Below are positions 10,289 to 21,300 of a DNA stretch of 64,000 nt, one piece after another. The DNA lies in assembly GCF_033100135.1 (NCBI RefSeq), contig NZ_CP136920.1:2093501-2157500 (forward strand), in the 5' to 3' direction. The notes beneath the pieces were generated by a model. The model was given only the letters and a program-made list of their open reading frames with translations, had not been told where the DNA came from and did no database searches. Both the position numbers and the translations under genes were made by a program. Origin of the DNA: Rubellicoccus peritrichatus (GTDB lineage Bacteria; Verrucomicrobiota; Verrucomicrobiia; Opitutales; Cerasicoccaceae). Each line of letters starts with the position of its first letter. Position 1 is the first letter of the stretch.

Positions 10289-10319
10289 GCAGGCACCCCG
10301 ATACGAACGGAGTGCCTGC
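10289..10319. terminator. hairpin between two minus-strand genes
   Basis: GCAGGCACCCCG (10289-10300) pairs with CGGAGTGCCTGC (10308-10319), 11 of 12 pairs, around a 7-nt loop. It lies about 20 bp beyond the stop of the 869-residue gene in its direction of transcription. There is no T-run, so it could be an intrinsic terminator of poor quality or an mRNA-stabilising hairpin. Confidence 0.4.
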
Positions 10320-10339
10320 GCAAGCGAGTATAGCAAAAT

Positions 10340-12949
10340 TTACTGATAAGTAACTTCAAGGCGTGGGCTGTTGACTCCTTCTGAAGAAGAGAACCAGACG
10401 TCATTGCCGCCGCCGTCCATTGTTATGACCAGCGTGATTTCACCGTTTCCAATAGACGTTCCAAGGTCAATTTCCAGTGTGCTGCCGTTTGCGTACGATC
10501 CAGTGTCACTACCCAATTGGGCACCTTGGCCTGGCGCGTTACCTGAATTGATAGTAGCTTCTGTCCAGCCTGGGTTACTATTGCCTTGGTAGACGCGCAC
10601 TGTGCCATTACCTGCTTCAGTTAACTGGACGATGAGCTTGGCACCTGTTACCGTTCCACTGATGCCGTTCACATCAAACTTCAGGTAAGAGGTCCGGACG
10701 CTGGGTTCAACCTTTAGATTGCTATCATTGAATACCGTAGTGTTCTGTATGAACACATCCTGGGTTGGCGTTTCAACAACGGTGCCGCCGATACTGCTGC
10801 TTGCACTTGCACCTGGTGCCGTTACGGTGAACTGAATTTGTGAGCAGTTGTCATAAGCGGTTCCATTGGACCAATTCTCACCGACATTATACATACCGGA
10901 AGTGAACTTGTAATTACCGGGATTCTGCGTTCCAAAGTTGAGTGCAAAATTCGCTGTATTCACACCGGCACTTACGGTTACAGTCTGGGCGGTAATCCAT
11001 GCATTGTCTGAGACTCTACGGATTTCAAGATAGATGTCACGCGAGGCGGTCGCTTCGTAGTCGAGGCCGACGTTCAAGGTGGTGGCATTGCTTAGTGCGG
11101 ACGGCAGCGATGAGCATATTAATGCATTGGTAGTACTGCCACCACCGGCGTTGAACTTGAAATCTTGCACATTCAGCAAGTAAAAGGGGCTGCCGGTATT
11201 CGCAACGAAAACCAGATACAGATCATGTACTCCAGTGGCTCCAGTGACGTTTGCACTGAAAGTTTCATAAGTGTTCCAACCTGCAGTACCAGTAACATTG
11301 ACAGTGGAGATTAATGTCCCAGTGGTTGATCCAAGGCGGAACTCAATTCTACCTCCTGGGCTTGAGGCATCTGTTGATGCTGACACATCAACGGAACCTG
11401 CACCTGTATCAAAGTTGAATGAATCGTAGCGGATCCAATTCCCTGCTCGGACATAGCCAACGACATTACCAATCACGCGGATTTGATTAGCATCCGATGG
11501 ATGGGATTCTGCATCGAAACTAGGACCGGGAATCGTGACACCAACGTCACTTCCTCCACCTGGTGCCGTTACGGTGAACTGGATTTGCGAGCAGTTGTCA
11601 TAGGCAGTTCCATTGGTCCAATTCTCACCAACATTATACATGCCGGCAGTGAACTTGTATGCGCCTAGGCTCTGTGTTCCAAAGTTGAATGAAAAATTCG
11701 CTGTGTTCACACCGGCACTTACGGTTACTGTCTGAGCAGTGATCCACGCGTTGTCTGACACTCTGCGGATTTCCATATAGATGTCACGCGCACCTGTGGC
11801 TTCATAGTCCAGGCTTACGTTCAGGGTCGTTGCGTTCTCTAATGTCGATGGCAGTGATGAACATACCAATGCATTGGTACCGCCTCCACCTGAGGGGCCG
11901 GGAACCGGACCACTGGCGCTATCAGTATTGACCACGTAGCGATTCCAGAACTTTTGGATCGTATCAGCATTGGTTCCAACGTTAAAAATGTACCACGCTT
12001 CCGATGCGTCTGAATAGTCTACACCACCAACGGAGATATTTGAGTAACTCGGGAAGAAACCGTGAGCAGCAAGAACACTGTCCGCTTCCAGCCACAAATT
12101 ACGCGCATGTGTATTTGGATTACTGCTGGCTTCTGCTTGGTTTTGCCAGGTGGTGTTTGAGCTGTTGTAGCCTGGTGTGGAGTTATTCGAACCATTGCCG
12201 TCTTCTATTCTGCGGTAGTCCGTATTATTGCGAACCCACTCCAGGATCGTTGCTTCTCCTGCCGGGACGGTACCATTTCCACTAATACCTCTCTTGGGAG
12301 TCGTTGTCGTATTGTTTTCATTCCAGTTACTGTGTTGGACGACTACAATACGGGTTTGCGTATCGGTGGTTGTATAAGAAGTGGTGTTCACGAGGGACTG
12401 GACCCAGTCATAGGTGAAATCCGAGTTACCCGCTTCCATTATGTAAATCATACCGCCGCGATCCAGCGCAGTTTTAGCCTTGTTAACTACTGCATTGACT
12501 GCAGGAGTCCAATTGGTGTTCAGGCCCCAAAAATTATTGGGGAATGAGCTTCCATTGGGATAGTTGGAATTTTGAGGGAAGGTATTTCGATTGTTGAAAC
12601 CTGCCTGAGACCAGCGATCTTGACCAAAAGCCAGATTCATTAAGGTGGGAGCAGGGATGAAATTATTATTTTCACCAGTGCCTGCGTTATACCCTTGCAT
12701 GCCAACGGTGCCTTGGACTGCGTAAAAGTCCACACCGTGCAGGTCAGGGTGGGCTAGCATGCAGCCCACAGCTGCAATTGCCTGGATGTCATCCGGGTCC
12801 GGCTTGCTGTCGAACTGAGCAATGAATAAATCTCTCGTCTTATTGAAGTTGATGGTGAGTGGGTTGCTGCTTGGCGCCGTTGGAGATTGTGCCTGGGACA
12901 CAGTCGCCACGATAAAAGACACCACTATGGTGAGTAAGTGTTTTTTCAT
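10340..12949 (-). CDS. secreted nucleoside-hydrolase-like protein with carbohydrate-binding modules
   Basis: An 869-residue extracellular protein with a signal peptide (about 1-20, cleaved near VSQAQS). Residues about 25-340 resemble the Sde0182/DUF1593 nucleoside-hydrolase-like domain, with an aspartate cluster ([15 protein letters not shown]) at the position of the metal site in nucleoside hydrolases. Two near-identical beta-sandwich modules follow (about 365-460 and 610-705, sharing [24 protein letters not shown] sequence). Between them is a CBM6-like domain (about 475-600). A DNRLRE/CBM96-like domain ends the protein (about 725-869). The modules suggest binding to polysaccharide. The catalytic role of the first domain is unproven in this family. 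Confidence 0.8.
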   Translation of the reverse strand: MKKHLLTIVVSFIVATVSQAQSPTAPSSNPLTINFNKTRDLFIAQFDSKPDPDDIQAIAAVGCMLAHPDLHGVDFYAVQGTVGMQGYNAGTGENNNFIPAPTLMNLAFGQDRWSQAGFNNRNTFPQNSNYPNGSSFPNNFWGLNTNWTPAVNAVVNKAKTALDRGGMIYIMEAGNSDFTYDWVQSLVNTTSYTTTDTQTRIVVVQHSNWNENNTTTTPKRGISGNGTVPAGEATILEWVRNNTDYRRIEDGNGSNNSTPGYNSSNTTWQNQAEASSNPNTHARNLWLEADSVLAAHGFFPSYSNISVGGVDYSDASEAWYIFNVGTNADTIQKFWNRYVVNTDSASGPVPGPSGGGGTNALVCSSLPSTLENATTLNVSLDYEATGARDIYMEIRRVSDNAWITAQTVTVSAGVNTANFSFNFGTQSLGAYKFTAGMYNVGENWTNGTAYDNCSQIQFTVTAPGGGSDVGVTIPGPSFDAESHPSDANQIRVIGNVVGYVRAGNWIRYDSFNFDTGAGSVDVSASTDASSPGGRIEFRLGSTTGTLISTVNVTGTAGWNTYETFSANVTGATGVHDLYLVFVANTGSPFYLLNVQDFKFNAGGGSTTNALICSSLPSALSNATTLNVGLDYEATASRDIYLEIRRVSDNAWITAQTVTVSAGVNTANFALNFGTQNPGNYKFTSGMYNVGENWSNGTAYDNCSQIQFTVTAPGASASSSIGGTVVETPTQDVFIQNTTVFNDSNLKVEPSVRTSYLKFDVNGISGTVTGAKLIVQLTEAGNGTVRVYQGNSNPGWTEATINSGNAPGQGAQLGSDTGSYANGSTLEIDLGTSIGNGEITLVITMDGGGNDVWFSSSEGVNSPRLEVTYQ

Positions 12950-13453
12950 AACATGGGTTCTTTTAGGTTAACGTAGGGTTCGAGTATAGAGTCGAAATCA
13001 GCCAGGGTTGAAGAAGGCAGATATGGCTTGCATTAACGCTAGCTATTGAAGGGGATAAGTTTGGTTTTACACGATAAAGTTTTTAGCGTGTGTATCGGGT
13101 TTTTGAAAAGGGTTTAGAAAATTAATAGAAAATGGTCATATTGGATAAAATTTAGAGAGATTGCTTCTGAATACTAAGCATTTAGCCTTTTCAAGGAAAA
13201 AAACAAACTGAGAGATAATCGAAATGTAATTAGGGTGTAGGTTCTAATTACACGTGTAAATTAATGCCTGATAAATGCATCTCCTTGATTCATTTTGCGC
13301 ACTGATCAGACCGGTCTGTGTCTGCAAATTATGGAACGAGAAGCCGAAGCCGATTTTTCGTCTGCAAGCAGGACATGGATAAACATGGAATCCTGAATAT
13401 TTTAGCAGGCATTACTTGCAAATAGAGCCCTGTAGGGTCTACTCGCAATCAAC
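12950..13453. other. intergenic interval with two palindromes
   Basis: About 500 bp separating two minus-strand genes. It is AT-rich in its middle part. It contains perfect palindromes TTACACGTGTAA at 13248-13259 and CAGACCGGTCTG at 13307-13318. Either may be an operator or simply chance. The interval carries the promoter of the 869-residue gene. No gene is supported. Confidence 0.45.
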
Positions 13454-15655
13454 TTATTGACGAACCAACTTGAGCGCATCAGCTCGCAAAATAGTATTCG
13501 CATTCTCTTTGGTCAGTTTTATGTATTCATCGCCTGTCTGACCACTAAAGCGGAACGAGCCCAGTGTATGCCAATCCGTAGGTCCCACGGTGAAGTCCAT
13601 CTTGCGGGTATGTCGCTGACCATCGGCGAATATCTCAACTTGAATGTTGGAGTCAGCATTTGTCGGACTGAAAATCTTAAATACTGATACCTTATACTCA
13701 CCAGCTTCAGGTAATTCAGGTGTGTATTTAACATACGAACCAGAGGCGCCACGGGTATATCGACTGTTGGATCTATTATACCCAAGCAACGAAGAGTCAG
13801 ACCAGCGTCCCTCTGACTCCAGATAGCCTGGGTCGCCAAAATTGATAATCGTAGTTCCAGCCCCTGATTCTGTGATGATAATCTCATTTTTCTCAATGAC
13901 TATATTGCGAGTACTTGCTTCATTGATTTGCCAAGGAACCGTTACGTTCTCAAAAATGTTGTCTTTAATAAGCATATCCTGACCACGAACAATGTCGATG
14001 CCCAGATGGTTATCCTTGAAAACGTTATTCGTGATTTTAATGTCGCTTATTCGAAAAGAGGAATCATCACTTTTATGCTGTCCGCCAATGCCGATGAGTC
14101 CTTTAACGCCGTCACGCTCGATCCATCCACTATCACTGAATATGTTGTCTCGAATAACGAAATGCCTTGGATAGGTTCCTTCTTGCCACTCGGTTCCCAA
14201 TACGATTGCTGGATGCTGGATATTATCGAAGGTGCACCCTTCGATAAGCACATTTTCGTTTTTAATAATACTCATCGCACCAGCAATTCTCTGGCATGTC
14301 GTGTTTCTTAAAATATATCGGTCTATATCAAAGCAATAAACTGCGCAGCGTGTATCCTTCTTTACGAAAGATGGCACCTCTGTCTCGAACGTAATCGATA
14401 GGATATGATCATGCTCGCGAAGTTTGTTCGGCACTTTTCCTTCATATGACCAGTCGGCAATTCGCCTCTTAACAAGTTGATCTCCGCTCCAAAAGCCAAT
14501 CTCAGACCCCCTCTTGAGTGGCGCTATTCTTCCTCCCTCTTTTTTGAACTTAACGGTTTTATCACTCTCTCGATCGACAACGATAAACCATGGGCCGTGG
14601 GTGTTCTGACCGTCCCAACGTACGCCTTCAAAGTGGCTGTTTTCGATAAGCACTTCGCCATCATTCCAGGCTAGCTTCCAGGCATCTCTTGGTGTTACCG
14701 GGAAGTGATCGTTCTCGGATTTAAAGACCACTTTGTTTCCGTAAACATTGGTGCAACTGAAAGTATTGAATCCAAAGCCAGGCACATTCGCGATACGGAC
14801 ATTTTCTACGCGAACATCTTTGGAAGCCGCCATGATGACTTGAAATGTCCTCAGGCTGAACCACCATGAGATGCCATAGCCTTCCCTCAGCTTACTGGCA
14901 TAGGGGACGTTATCAATACGCACACGACGGCCATCTCCGCGATCAATGGTTCGCCAGTAGGATGGCGAAGATCCGAAAGTGAGACTGTTGATATTGTTAA
15001 TCAAGCGATGCGATTCCATATCCCAGGCATTCGCACAATAAGTAGGCATATTGTCAAAGCGGGGTAAGCCTTCGAAAATATCAACCTCGACCCAGTCTGG
15101 GCCTAGGGCAGTTACGATACCACTTGTGCCATGGATAGGACCGTAGGTTAGACACAGGTTTTCCAGCAATAGGCCATCGCAACCTGCAAATAAGAACAAA
15201 CCTCTGACTTGTTCATCTGAGATAAAAGGGCTTTCGTTCACAATGCGCGTTGCAGGATCTCCATTACGGTCAACAGCTCCGTGAAGCTTTAGTCCAGTTG
15301 CCCCCGAAGCAGTAATCTTGGCGTATTCAGCGTAATAATTGAACTCGCTTGGATCGTAATTGCCCGGTCCAAAGATTTTTCTGATGTTATTGATAAAGCG
15401 CGGAGAGGTTTGATCCAGGGGATTTGCCGTTGCCTTGACCAAGTAATCGCCCGCCTCAAATTGAACAGTCGCATTTCCCGCATCAACCGCCCTGGAAACT
15501 GTATTCTGGATCGCAAGCGAATCATCTTTTCCGTCATTCGGAATCGCACCAAAATCTCTGACATGGAATATGTTTTCCGACACATCTGCTCCTGCTGCAT
15601 GATGTGTTATTAGCAAACATGCTAATAGTGCTAGTGGGATACATTTCTTAATCAT
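13454..15655 (-). CDS. secreted pectate-lyase-like beta-helix protein
   Basis: A 733-residue protein with a signal peptide (about 1-22, ending AAGADVSE). Residues about 28-75 carry the Pectate_lyase_3 opening (FHVRDFGAIPNDGKDDSLAI) and the remainder to about 600 consists of right-handed beta-helix rungs rich in N and V/I ladders (DIKITNNVFKDN, NIVIEKNEIII). This fold is used by polysaccharide lyases and hydrolases. The exact reaction cannot be told. The last 120 residues match the golvesin/xanthan-lyase C-terminal beta-sandwich type (SGSYVKYTPELPEAGEYKVS), a probable sugar-binding appendage. It is divergent from the PEP-CTERM gene with 228 bp between the starts. Confidence 0.8.
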   Translation of the reverse strand: MIKKCIPLALLACLLITHHAAGADVSENIFHVRDFGAIPNDGKDDSLAIQNTVSRAVDAGNATVQFEAGDYLVKATANPLDQTSPRFINNIRKIFGPGNYDPSEFNYYAEYAKITASGATGLKLHGAVDRNGDPATRIVNESPFISDEQVRGLFLFAGCDGLLLENLCLTYGPIHGTSGIVTALGPDWVEVDIFEGLPRFDNMPTYCANAWDMESHRLINNINSLTFGSSPSYWRTIDRGDGRRVRIDNVPYASKLREGYGISWWFSLRTFQVIMAASKDVRVENVRIANVPGFGFNTFSCTNVYGNKVVFKSENDHFPVTPRDAWKLAWNDGEVLIENSHFEGVRWDGQNTHGPWFIVVDRESDKTVKFKKEGGRIAPLKRGSEIGFWSGDQLVKRRIADWSYEGKVPNKLREHDHILSITFETEVPSFVKKDTRCAVYCFDIDRYILRNTTCQRIAGAMSIIKNENVLIEGCTFDNIQHPAIVLGTEWQEGTYPRHFVIRDNIFSDSGWIERDGVKGLIGIGGQHKSDDSSFRISDIKITNNVFKDNHLGIDIVRGQDMLIKDNIFENVTVPWQINEASTRNIVIEKNEIIITESGAGTTIINFGDPGYLESEGRWSDSSLLGYNRSNSRYTRGASGSYVKYTPELPEAGEYKVSVFKIFSPTNADSNIQVEIFADGQRHTRKMDFTVGPTDWHTLGSFRFSGQTGDEYIKLTKENANTILRADALKLVRQ

Positions 15656-15883
15656 CTTATCGTATTTTAAACATGCAACTATGCTTGAAGTTTCATTTCA
15701 CAAGCTACTGCAGGCGCATTTTCGCAATCAAATCAGCAAAGCATAGTAAGGTAATTTTGACGAATCCTATTCAGTTCACGGCGAGCGAAAGCAGTTTTCA
15801 AATAACGAAATGGACGGCCTTTCGACTTTACATATTTGATGCAGGTGGCTTGTTTAAATACCATTGATACAATCGTATACTCA

Positions 15884-16681
15884 ATGAAAATTCAGCACCC
15901 CAATAATGTGAAATCGATTAATACCATACTTAGCCTCATCGCCCTGGGCTTGGCTGCACCTACGCTACAAGCTGCTACTCTGGCGCAGTGGGATTTCCAA
16001 AACATTACTGCGCCTTCTGGTGCGCTAACATCTGCTGATGCCTCATTCGTAGACAGCAATGTCACGATTACCGACAACGATCTGGAATTGGATCTAACTC
16101 TTGCAGGAACTGATTCCCTCGTGGTCCTTGGCACATCGTCAGCGACCAACGGTGGTGGCGCAATATCTCTTGGCAGCAATCAATTGCAAATCAGTCCGGC
16201 ACAAATTGGTGTGATCTCCGCCGGCCTGGACCCAGGTATCGACTTTTTGGAATTCGAAGTGACGCCTGGTACCGGATTGCAAATTGAGAATGCAAGTATA
16301 ACCTATGATCAGCGGATAGTTACTGGTTCGAGTTCAACCGGTGGCCTTGTAGCCTTTTCTGGAGTCTTCTATTCTACGGATGGCGGCAGCAACTGGACGC
16401 AATCATCAACCGGCAGCCAGCGTATCGCGACAAATCCCGGCCTACAGGATAAGACTGAAAGCGCATCTCAAGATTTGCCGACCATCGTTGGCACAACGCT
16501 TGTTCGCATCACATTCATTGATAATTCAAACATTGCGCCCGCTGGCGACTCGGGCAAGGCGTTCTACATCGATAACTACACATTGAATGGCGAGTTGATC
16601 CCAGAATCGTCTGCTGTTTCAGGCTTACTTGGCCTAACCGCACTAGCTATCGTTATCGCTCGCCGCCGCAAGCAAGCATAG
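15884..16681 (+). CDS. PEP-CTERM sorting-domain protein
   Basis: A secreted protein of 265 residues. I chose the ATG at 15884 because it directly precedes a basic region plus a signal peptide (IALGLAAPTLQAAT). The frame is open further upstream to 15836, but that extension is not signal-like. The C-terminus reads IPESSAVSGLLGLTALAIVI followed by ARRRKQA, a PEP-CTERM anchor: P-E-x motif, hydrophobic helix and basic tail, recognised by an exosortase. The body has no recognised domain. PEP-CTERM proteins are typically exported to the surface or the extracellular matrix. Confidence 0.8.
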   Translation: MKIQHPNNVKSINTILSLIALGLAAPTLQAATLAQWDFQNITAPSGALTSADASFVDSNVTITDNDLELDLTLAGTDSLVVLGTSSATNGGGAISLGSNQLQISPAQIGVISAGLDPGIDFLEFEVTPGTGLQIENASITYDQRIVTGSSSTGGLVAFSGVFYSTDGGSNWTQSSTGSQRIATNPGLQDKTESASQDLPTIVGTTLVRITFIDNSNIAPAGDSGKAFYIDNYTLNGELIPESSAVSGLLGLTALAIVIARRRKQA

Positions 16682-16936
16682 TCATAAACCGATCCTTGGG
16701 GCGCATAAGTGTGCAATCCTTGGACGGGGATTTGGGGGGATAACAATGCATCAGATTCAGAGGAGCGCCTAACCCCTTCGAATCTGAATTTCTTTGTGAT
16801 CACCAAGTATCCATCAGGCGGGCTGGAACTGGCATCAGGCCGCCCGTCTTGTGATCGATACAATCAATCTAAAGCATTTATGACTTAAATGCAGGTCCGA
16901 TAGCGTTTCGTTTTTTGTTTTTGACTCATACCGACA

Positions 16937-17875
16937 ATGCCGATCACGCTCAAAGGTTATTACACTAATGCCTCGGTAATGGAAAAGGTAGAGTTGCAAG
17001 TAGACCACCATGATATCTGGGATCTGTTGAGCATTGAATGCCTGTGGGTCTACAACTCAGTAAAAGGCATTAAATCAAATGGTAAGTGGTCGACGGCTTT
17101 TGAAGCCCCTGCGAGTGTTATTTTTGTGAAGACAGGCCTGGCTGAATTGGCTTACGGAGACAATGTATACCAGTGCCCCGCCAACACATGCTTTTTTGCC
17201 AGTCCCGGTATTCGACGCCAACGTTTCGAGATCGGAACCCTAGTGATGTCGGTTGGTTATAAGGCTGAATGGTTGACTGGCCAACCGTTCTTTGACTCTG
17301 GCTTGAACATTATTCACGCGATAAGCGATCCGGACAGCCTATACACTCAGTCCCATAAGCTGTTCAGCGAGATCTATGGGGATAGTGCCTCGGGGGTCTC
17401 ATTTGATACAGCAGTCAAGCAAAAGGCTAAAACCCTGCAATCACATCTCCATCTCAAGTCGCGATTTATGGACTGGTTTAGTGTCCTCGTATCACGCCTG
17501 GAAACACTTGGCGTTACAACCAGCTCGATTGGCTCTACGGATCGACGAAGTCACCGACTTATCCAACTCATTCGTTCGATGCCACTTGATAAGCCATTCG
17601 ATAAAAGCCACATTATCCATGGGATGAATCTAAGTTGGCGGAGGACCGAGCAGATATTCAAAGAGAGTTTTAACATCAGTCCGAATGAGTTTCACCAGAG
17701 GCGCCGTTTAAGCGAAGCAAAGCGTCTTTTGCGAATTGAAGATGTCCCGATTAAGGAAATCGCTTTTTTGCTAGCCTTCCCACAGCCATCTTCATTCACC
17801 AATTGGTTTAAGAATCGGACTGAAACTTCCCCCCAACTCTTTCGTAACATGGCTTATCCGCATGATGGGGAATAA
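16937..17875 (+). CDS. AraC family transcriptional regulator
   Basis: A 312-residue protein. Residues 1-130 look like a cupin-type effector domain, with a regulatory core around ECLWVYNSVKGIKSNGKWS. Residues about 200-312 form the AraC double HTH: INISPNEFHQRRRLSEAKRL-type first helix pair, then IKEIAFLLAFPQPSSFTNWF. It lies alone between the PEP-CTERM gene and the left edge of the island, so its target cannot be read from context. An in-frame Met at residue 15 is an alternative start. Confidence 0.85.
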   Translation: MPITLKGYYTNASVMEKVELQVDHHDIWDLLSIECLWVYNSVKGIKSNGKWSTAFEAPASVIFVKTGLAELAYGDNVYQCPANTCFFASPGIRRQRFEIGTLVMSVGYKAEWLTGQPFFDSGLNIIHAISDPDSLYTQSHKLFSEIYGDSASGVSFDTAVKQKAKTLQSHLHLKSRFMDWFSVLVSRLETLGVTTSSIGSTDRRSHRLIQLIRSMPLDKPFDKSHIIHGMNLSWRRTEQIFKESFNISPNEFHQRRRLSEAKRLLRIEDVPIKEIAFLLAFPQPSSFTNWFKNRTETSPQLFRNMAYPHDGE

Positions 17876-17920
17876 AACACAGCCTAGCCTCAATCCCCTT
17901 ATTTATCGGAAAAATCACAC

Positions 17921-17944
17921 AAAAAAGCCCGCGAATTGCGGGCT
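17921..17944 (-). terminator. original rho-independent terminator of tRNA-Asp
   Basis: On the minus strand, AGCCCGC pairs with GCGGGCT (17926-17932 with 17938-17944) around GAATT, followed by a run of T (A17921-17926 on the plus strand). It sits immediately downstream of the tRNA-Asp 3'-end fragment at 17944-17977. This is the position expected of the terminator that followed tRNA-Asp before the island inserted. Confidence 0.8.
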
Positions 17945-17977
17945 AAAAAGTGGCGGGATGGACGGGACTCGAATCCG
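17944..17977 (-). repeat. left att repeat (tRNA-Asp 3' fragment)
   Basis: Identical over the first 30 bp (17944-17973) to 49616-49645, with one mismatch at 17974. It reads on the minus strand as the last part of a tRNA: T-loop TTCGAGT, acceptor CCATCCC, discriminator G and CCA. The 5' half of the tRNA is absent. On the left it joins the old terminator. Confidence 0.9.
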
Positions 17978-18131
17978 AAATATTTTTTCATCTAATTTCA
18001 CTTGATTTCACTTATGCTTGCCTATCAGCAATTTGTGGAGCCCTGGATGGTTCGGGAAATGCAACGAAATGCAGCAAAATAATTTTAGTTTGGCAAATTT
18101 TTGGCAAATCGAGAGGCTGGACAGCTGACAG

Positions 18132-18330
18132 TCACTGTAAATTCGCCCTCAGAGCCTTGCGTTGTGCATCTGTAAAATCAGGCCGCTTGTTCAACTGATG
18201 CTTCAGAACGCACACTTCCTCCTGCAGGTAATCTTTGCATCCAAGAGTTCCTGATTTAAGCGATCCGTGAAAAGTGCCAGAAGCTTCGCCAGTAAAATGG
18301 TTCCTTCCACCTTAAGCAGATTGGCGCTGA
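18132..18330 (-). pseudogene. remnant of transposase/integrase N-terminus
   Basis: On the minus strand, one frame gives SANLLKVEGTILLAKLLALF then TDRLNQELL, and after a frameshift another gives EEVCVLKHQLNKRPDFTDAQ up to a stop at 18132. The combination resembles the helical N-terminal leader of integrase-core transposases. It is broken by at least one frameshift and there is no catalytic DDE part. It sits just inside the island left end, so it is debris of an earlier mobile gene. Nothing else is recognised between 17978 and 18393. Confidence 0.5.
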
Positions 18331-18393
18331 CTTACTTCGATAGAATAGCAGTGTTTATGCACTTGGATGAATTTTTAGCCACCTATGGGATGA

Positions 18394-21300
18394 CTAGGGA
18401 ACCAACTCAATCCGCACGCGGAAAAATGCCCGGCTTTTTTCCATTATTGAAAACAGATGGGTTACACTCTCAAATTCGCTGTTGATTTCACCGAATGATG
18501 GTTCAAGCACACTGTTTGTTTCCCAAACACCAGAAGCAAGGTCGTCGCAGACCTCTACGCTGTAGCTCAGGCCATACATTTCAGAATCTTGAAGGCGTGG
18601 ATAGGAAAAGGCGGCGTTGGCGCCGACAATGGTCAGAGTCGGCTGCTGAATAGTCCAGTTTGCGGGATCGGCAGGATCACCACCGAATCCGTATTCGATG
18701 AGGTTCGCAATACCATCGCCATCGGGGTCACCGTCTGGATAAATATCGCCGCCGACGGACGGCTGGTTATAGATCCAGTCGAGATAGTTCGACATGCCGG
18801 AAGCAGCTGTTTCCGGAAAGATGTTTTCATAGTGGTTTTGATTTTCCGAGTGATTTGCAGCAGCCGCACCACTGACAACAATCGCATGGCCATACGGCGG
18901 AAGATCAACATTGATCGCAATAGCGTTACCCGGCTCGGGCGTGATAATATCGACCGAATCTGTCCAGCTTCTGTGCAAGGTGGCTGGTGTGTCTGCAACA
19001 CCCGTGAAGTTACCCGTATAGTTACGGGCAGAAGCGGTCAGATTCTGAATGAGGTAAAAGCTGCGGTCCGCCTCTCGAACTTCCAGAACCGCCACGTTAT
19101 TATCGTTCTCATGGACGTTGTTCAGTGAGTTCGCAAAACTGCGACCGTCGCGAGTGCACTCGATAACTGCCCAGCGGCGGGTGCCGGCTGGATATTGAAT
19201 TAATGTGTCGTCCGCCGAATCAGCAGCATCGTGCAGGCGAAGGATAGCGCCGTAGTCGTCACCTGCACTGTTCTGCATGCCAACGCGTTGAATTGTGCGA
19301 GGGCCGCCAAAGGTGTTTTCTCCGATCCGCAGACGCAACTCGGCGAATTCGTATTCGTTCGAAGACGTTTCAACGAGGTCGTAGTATTGACCAATAATAT
19401 TTTTACGCCCGCCAGTGAGCACGATGCGTGTATCGAGACCGTAAACACTGGCAGCGGTTTCGTTGCGGATCTGAACGAGCCCGACGAGCCGGTCGCCGGT
19501 CAGCAGCCAGAGCTGCTCGCCTAGCCAGTCAGTCCCTGCACCCCAATCGGACGTTGCGTTGGAAGAAACTCTTTCAGAAAGGCGGTAGCTCGTCGCCAAG
19601 GTTCCGAACTCGTTGCGCGTAATGGTTGAAGTATTTTCATCCTGCGAGAGGAAGCGATACATCCCGTCGTCGCTGCGGCTGCGCGCCCAATCGTTGGTGA
19701 CACCGGTTCCACGTTTAAATTCCGGGGCAACCCCATCAAGTGCACCTTTCAACGGCGTATTATTGGCGAAGGCGCCCAGGGCCATCGCTCCAACGAATGT
19801 ATTCTTGCCGGTCATTCTTCCGTCGTAGCCCTGATCTGCATGTTCAGGCTCGGGGCTCTGCACATCGCGACCAGTGGCGACAAAGGCCCAGTCGGCCCAA
19901 CGGCCGCGCGGCCCCATAATGGCCCGATCGTAGAGAATAAAGTCTGTGGGCGGTGTGAGTGCAGTCATCGGGCCGCGGTAGAGAATCGCCAGCAACAACT
20001 CATAGATCTTCGACGGCGAATCTTCGACATCCTGTCCGAAATAGTAATTATAGCGGTCACCATAAAGATAAGCTTTGAGTAACGCTGCATACTGCCCACG
20101 TATGCCATTATACATGTGCTTGTAACTGATGGCGGTGGACTGCTCCAGGAAGCCGGCCGGCTCAACCGAAAGCGGCACGTAAGGGATCGTCTTATCAAGC
20201 GCAGCCTTCATCTCCGGCGAGTCGGTCATTAACCACCACCACAGCATATACTTGATAGACTCGCCGTGATAGGTGGCGGCCTCGTTATTAAAACCAACAT
20301 AATGAGTTGCGCCATCGCCAGCGACAGCCTGAGTCATTACGATATCAATCGCCTGCTGTGCTTTTGTCTGATAAGTGCTGTTTCCTGTCGCGACACCAGC
20401 AAAATACACGCCCAACGCCAGCCGGATATGGCCGTTCAGCCAAAGGTCGGCAAGAATATGATCGTCAAACAAGAGCTGACTGTAGGAAAGGTTATGGTCG
20501 GCGAATCGCACCATAGCCGCGTCCCAATCACTGATTTCGTCCTCGGTTAAGACATCGGAACGATAGTGCTTGAGCAACGCATACGCATAGGTCATCTGGA
20601 AACAATAGCCAATATCCCGGAGATCAGAGTCTCTAGACGTTGCATTCCAGCCATCAAAGGTAGCTGCAAGCAAAACCTTGAGACGAGCTAGAAAGGCAGG
20701 ATCACCGCGATGTGAACTTTGCGGATGCATATAGGCATATGCGGCAGCAAGTGCTTCTGGTGCCTCACTCGACCACAATCCCTTTCCTGCGGCAACATCG
20801 TTGCCAATCTGCACATCAGAATAGAGTTGTGAGTAGATCGGGTAGTTTGTGTTAAGTGATGGAAAGGCAAGTGGCCGGACAAACGGAACCGGTGTTACCT
20901 CGTCACCGAGTTCGCTCTCATTCGCGCGCGAATCCGTTTGCGTAACTACATAATAGTATGTGGTTCCATCCAACAATCCATTGTCTGTATAGGTGGACTG
21001 CGTCAGTCCGGAGGCAACCGAAATGTAGTTGCTCCCGCTCTCATCCGAGCGATAGACCGTGTAGAATGCAACGTCGGGATTCAGGCTGTCATCCCAATCG
21101 AGAATGACGTTGTTGGAGTCATCCATCTGAGCTGTTAGTCCAACGACCTCAGGCGAAAAATTGATAATCGCAGTTAGCTGATCGGCGGTTTTTCCGAAAA
21201 CCGATTCGGTTCCTGTGGAATAAAGAATGGAGACGAGTTCAAGCACATCACCTGCACTCGCAATACCGTTGTCATCGGTATCCGTGATAATGAGCCCGTA

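Noticed and set aside
16740..16870. Several overlapping inverted repeats downstream of the PEP-CTERM gene at 15884
   Set aside because: Arms such as CAGATTC/GAATCTG and GATCAC/GTGATC exist, but none has both a good stem and a T-run; could be a complex terminator but not shown.
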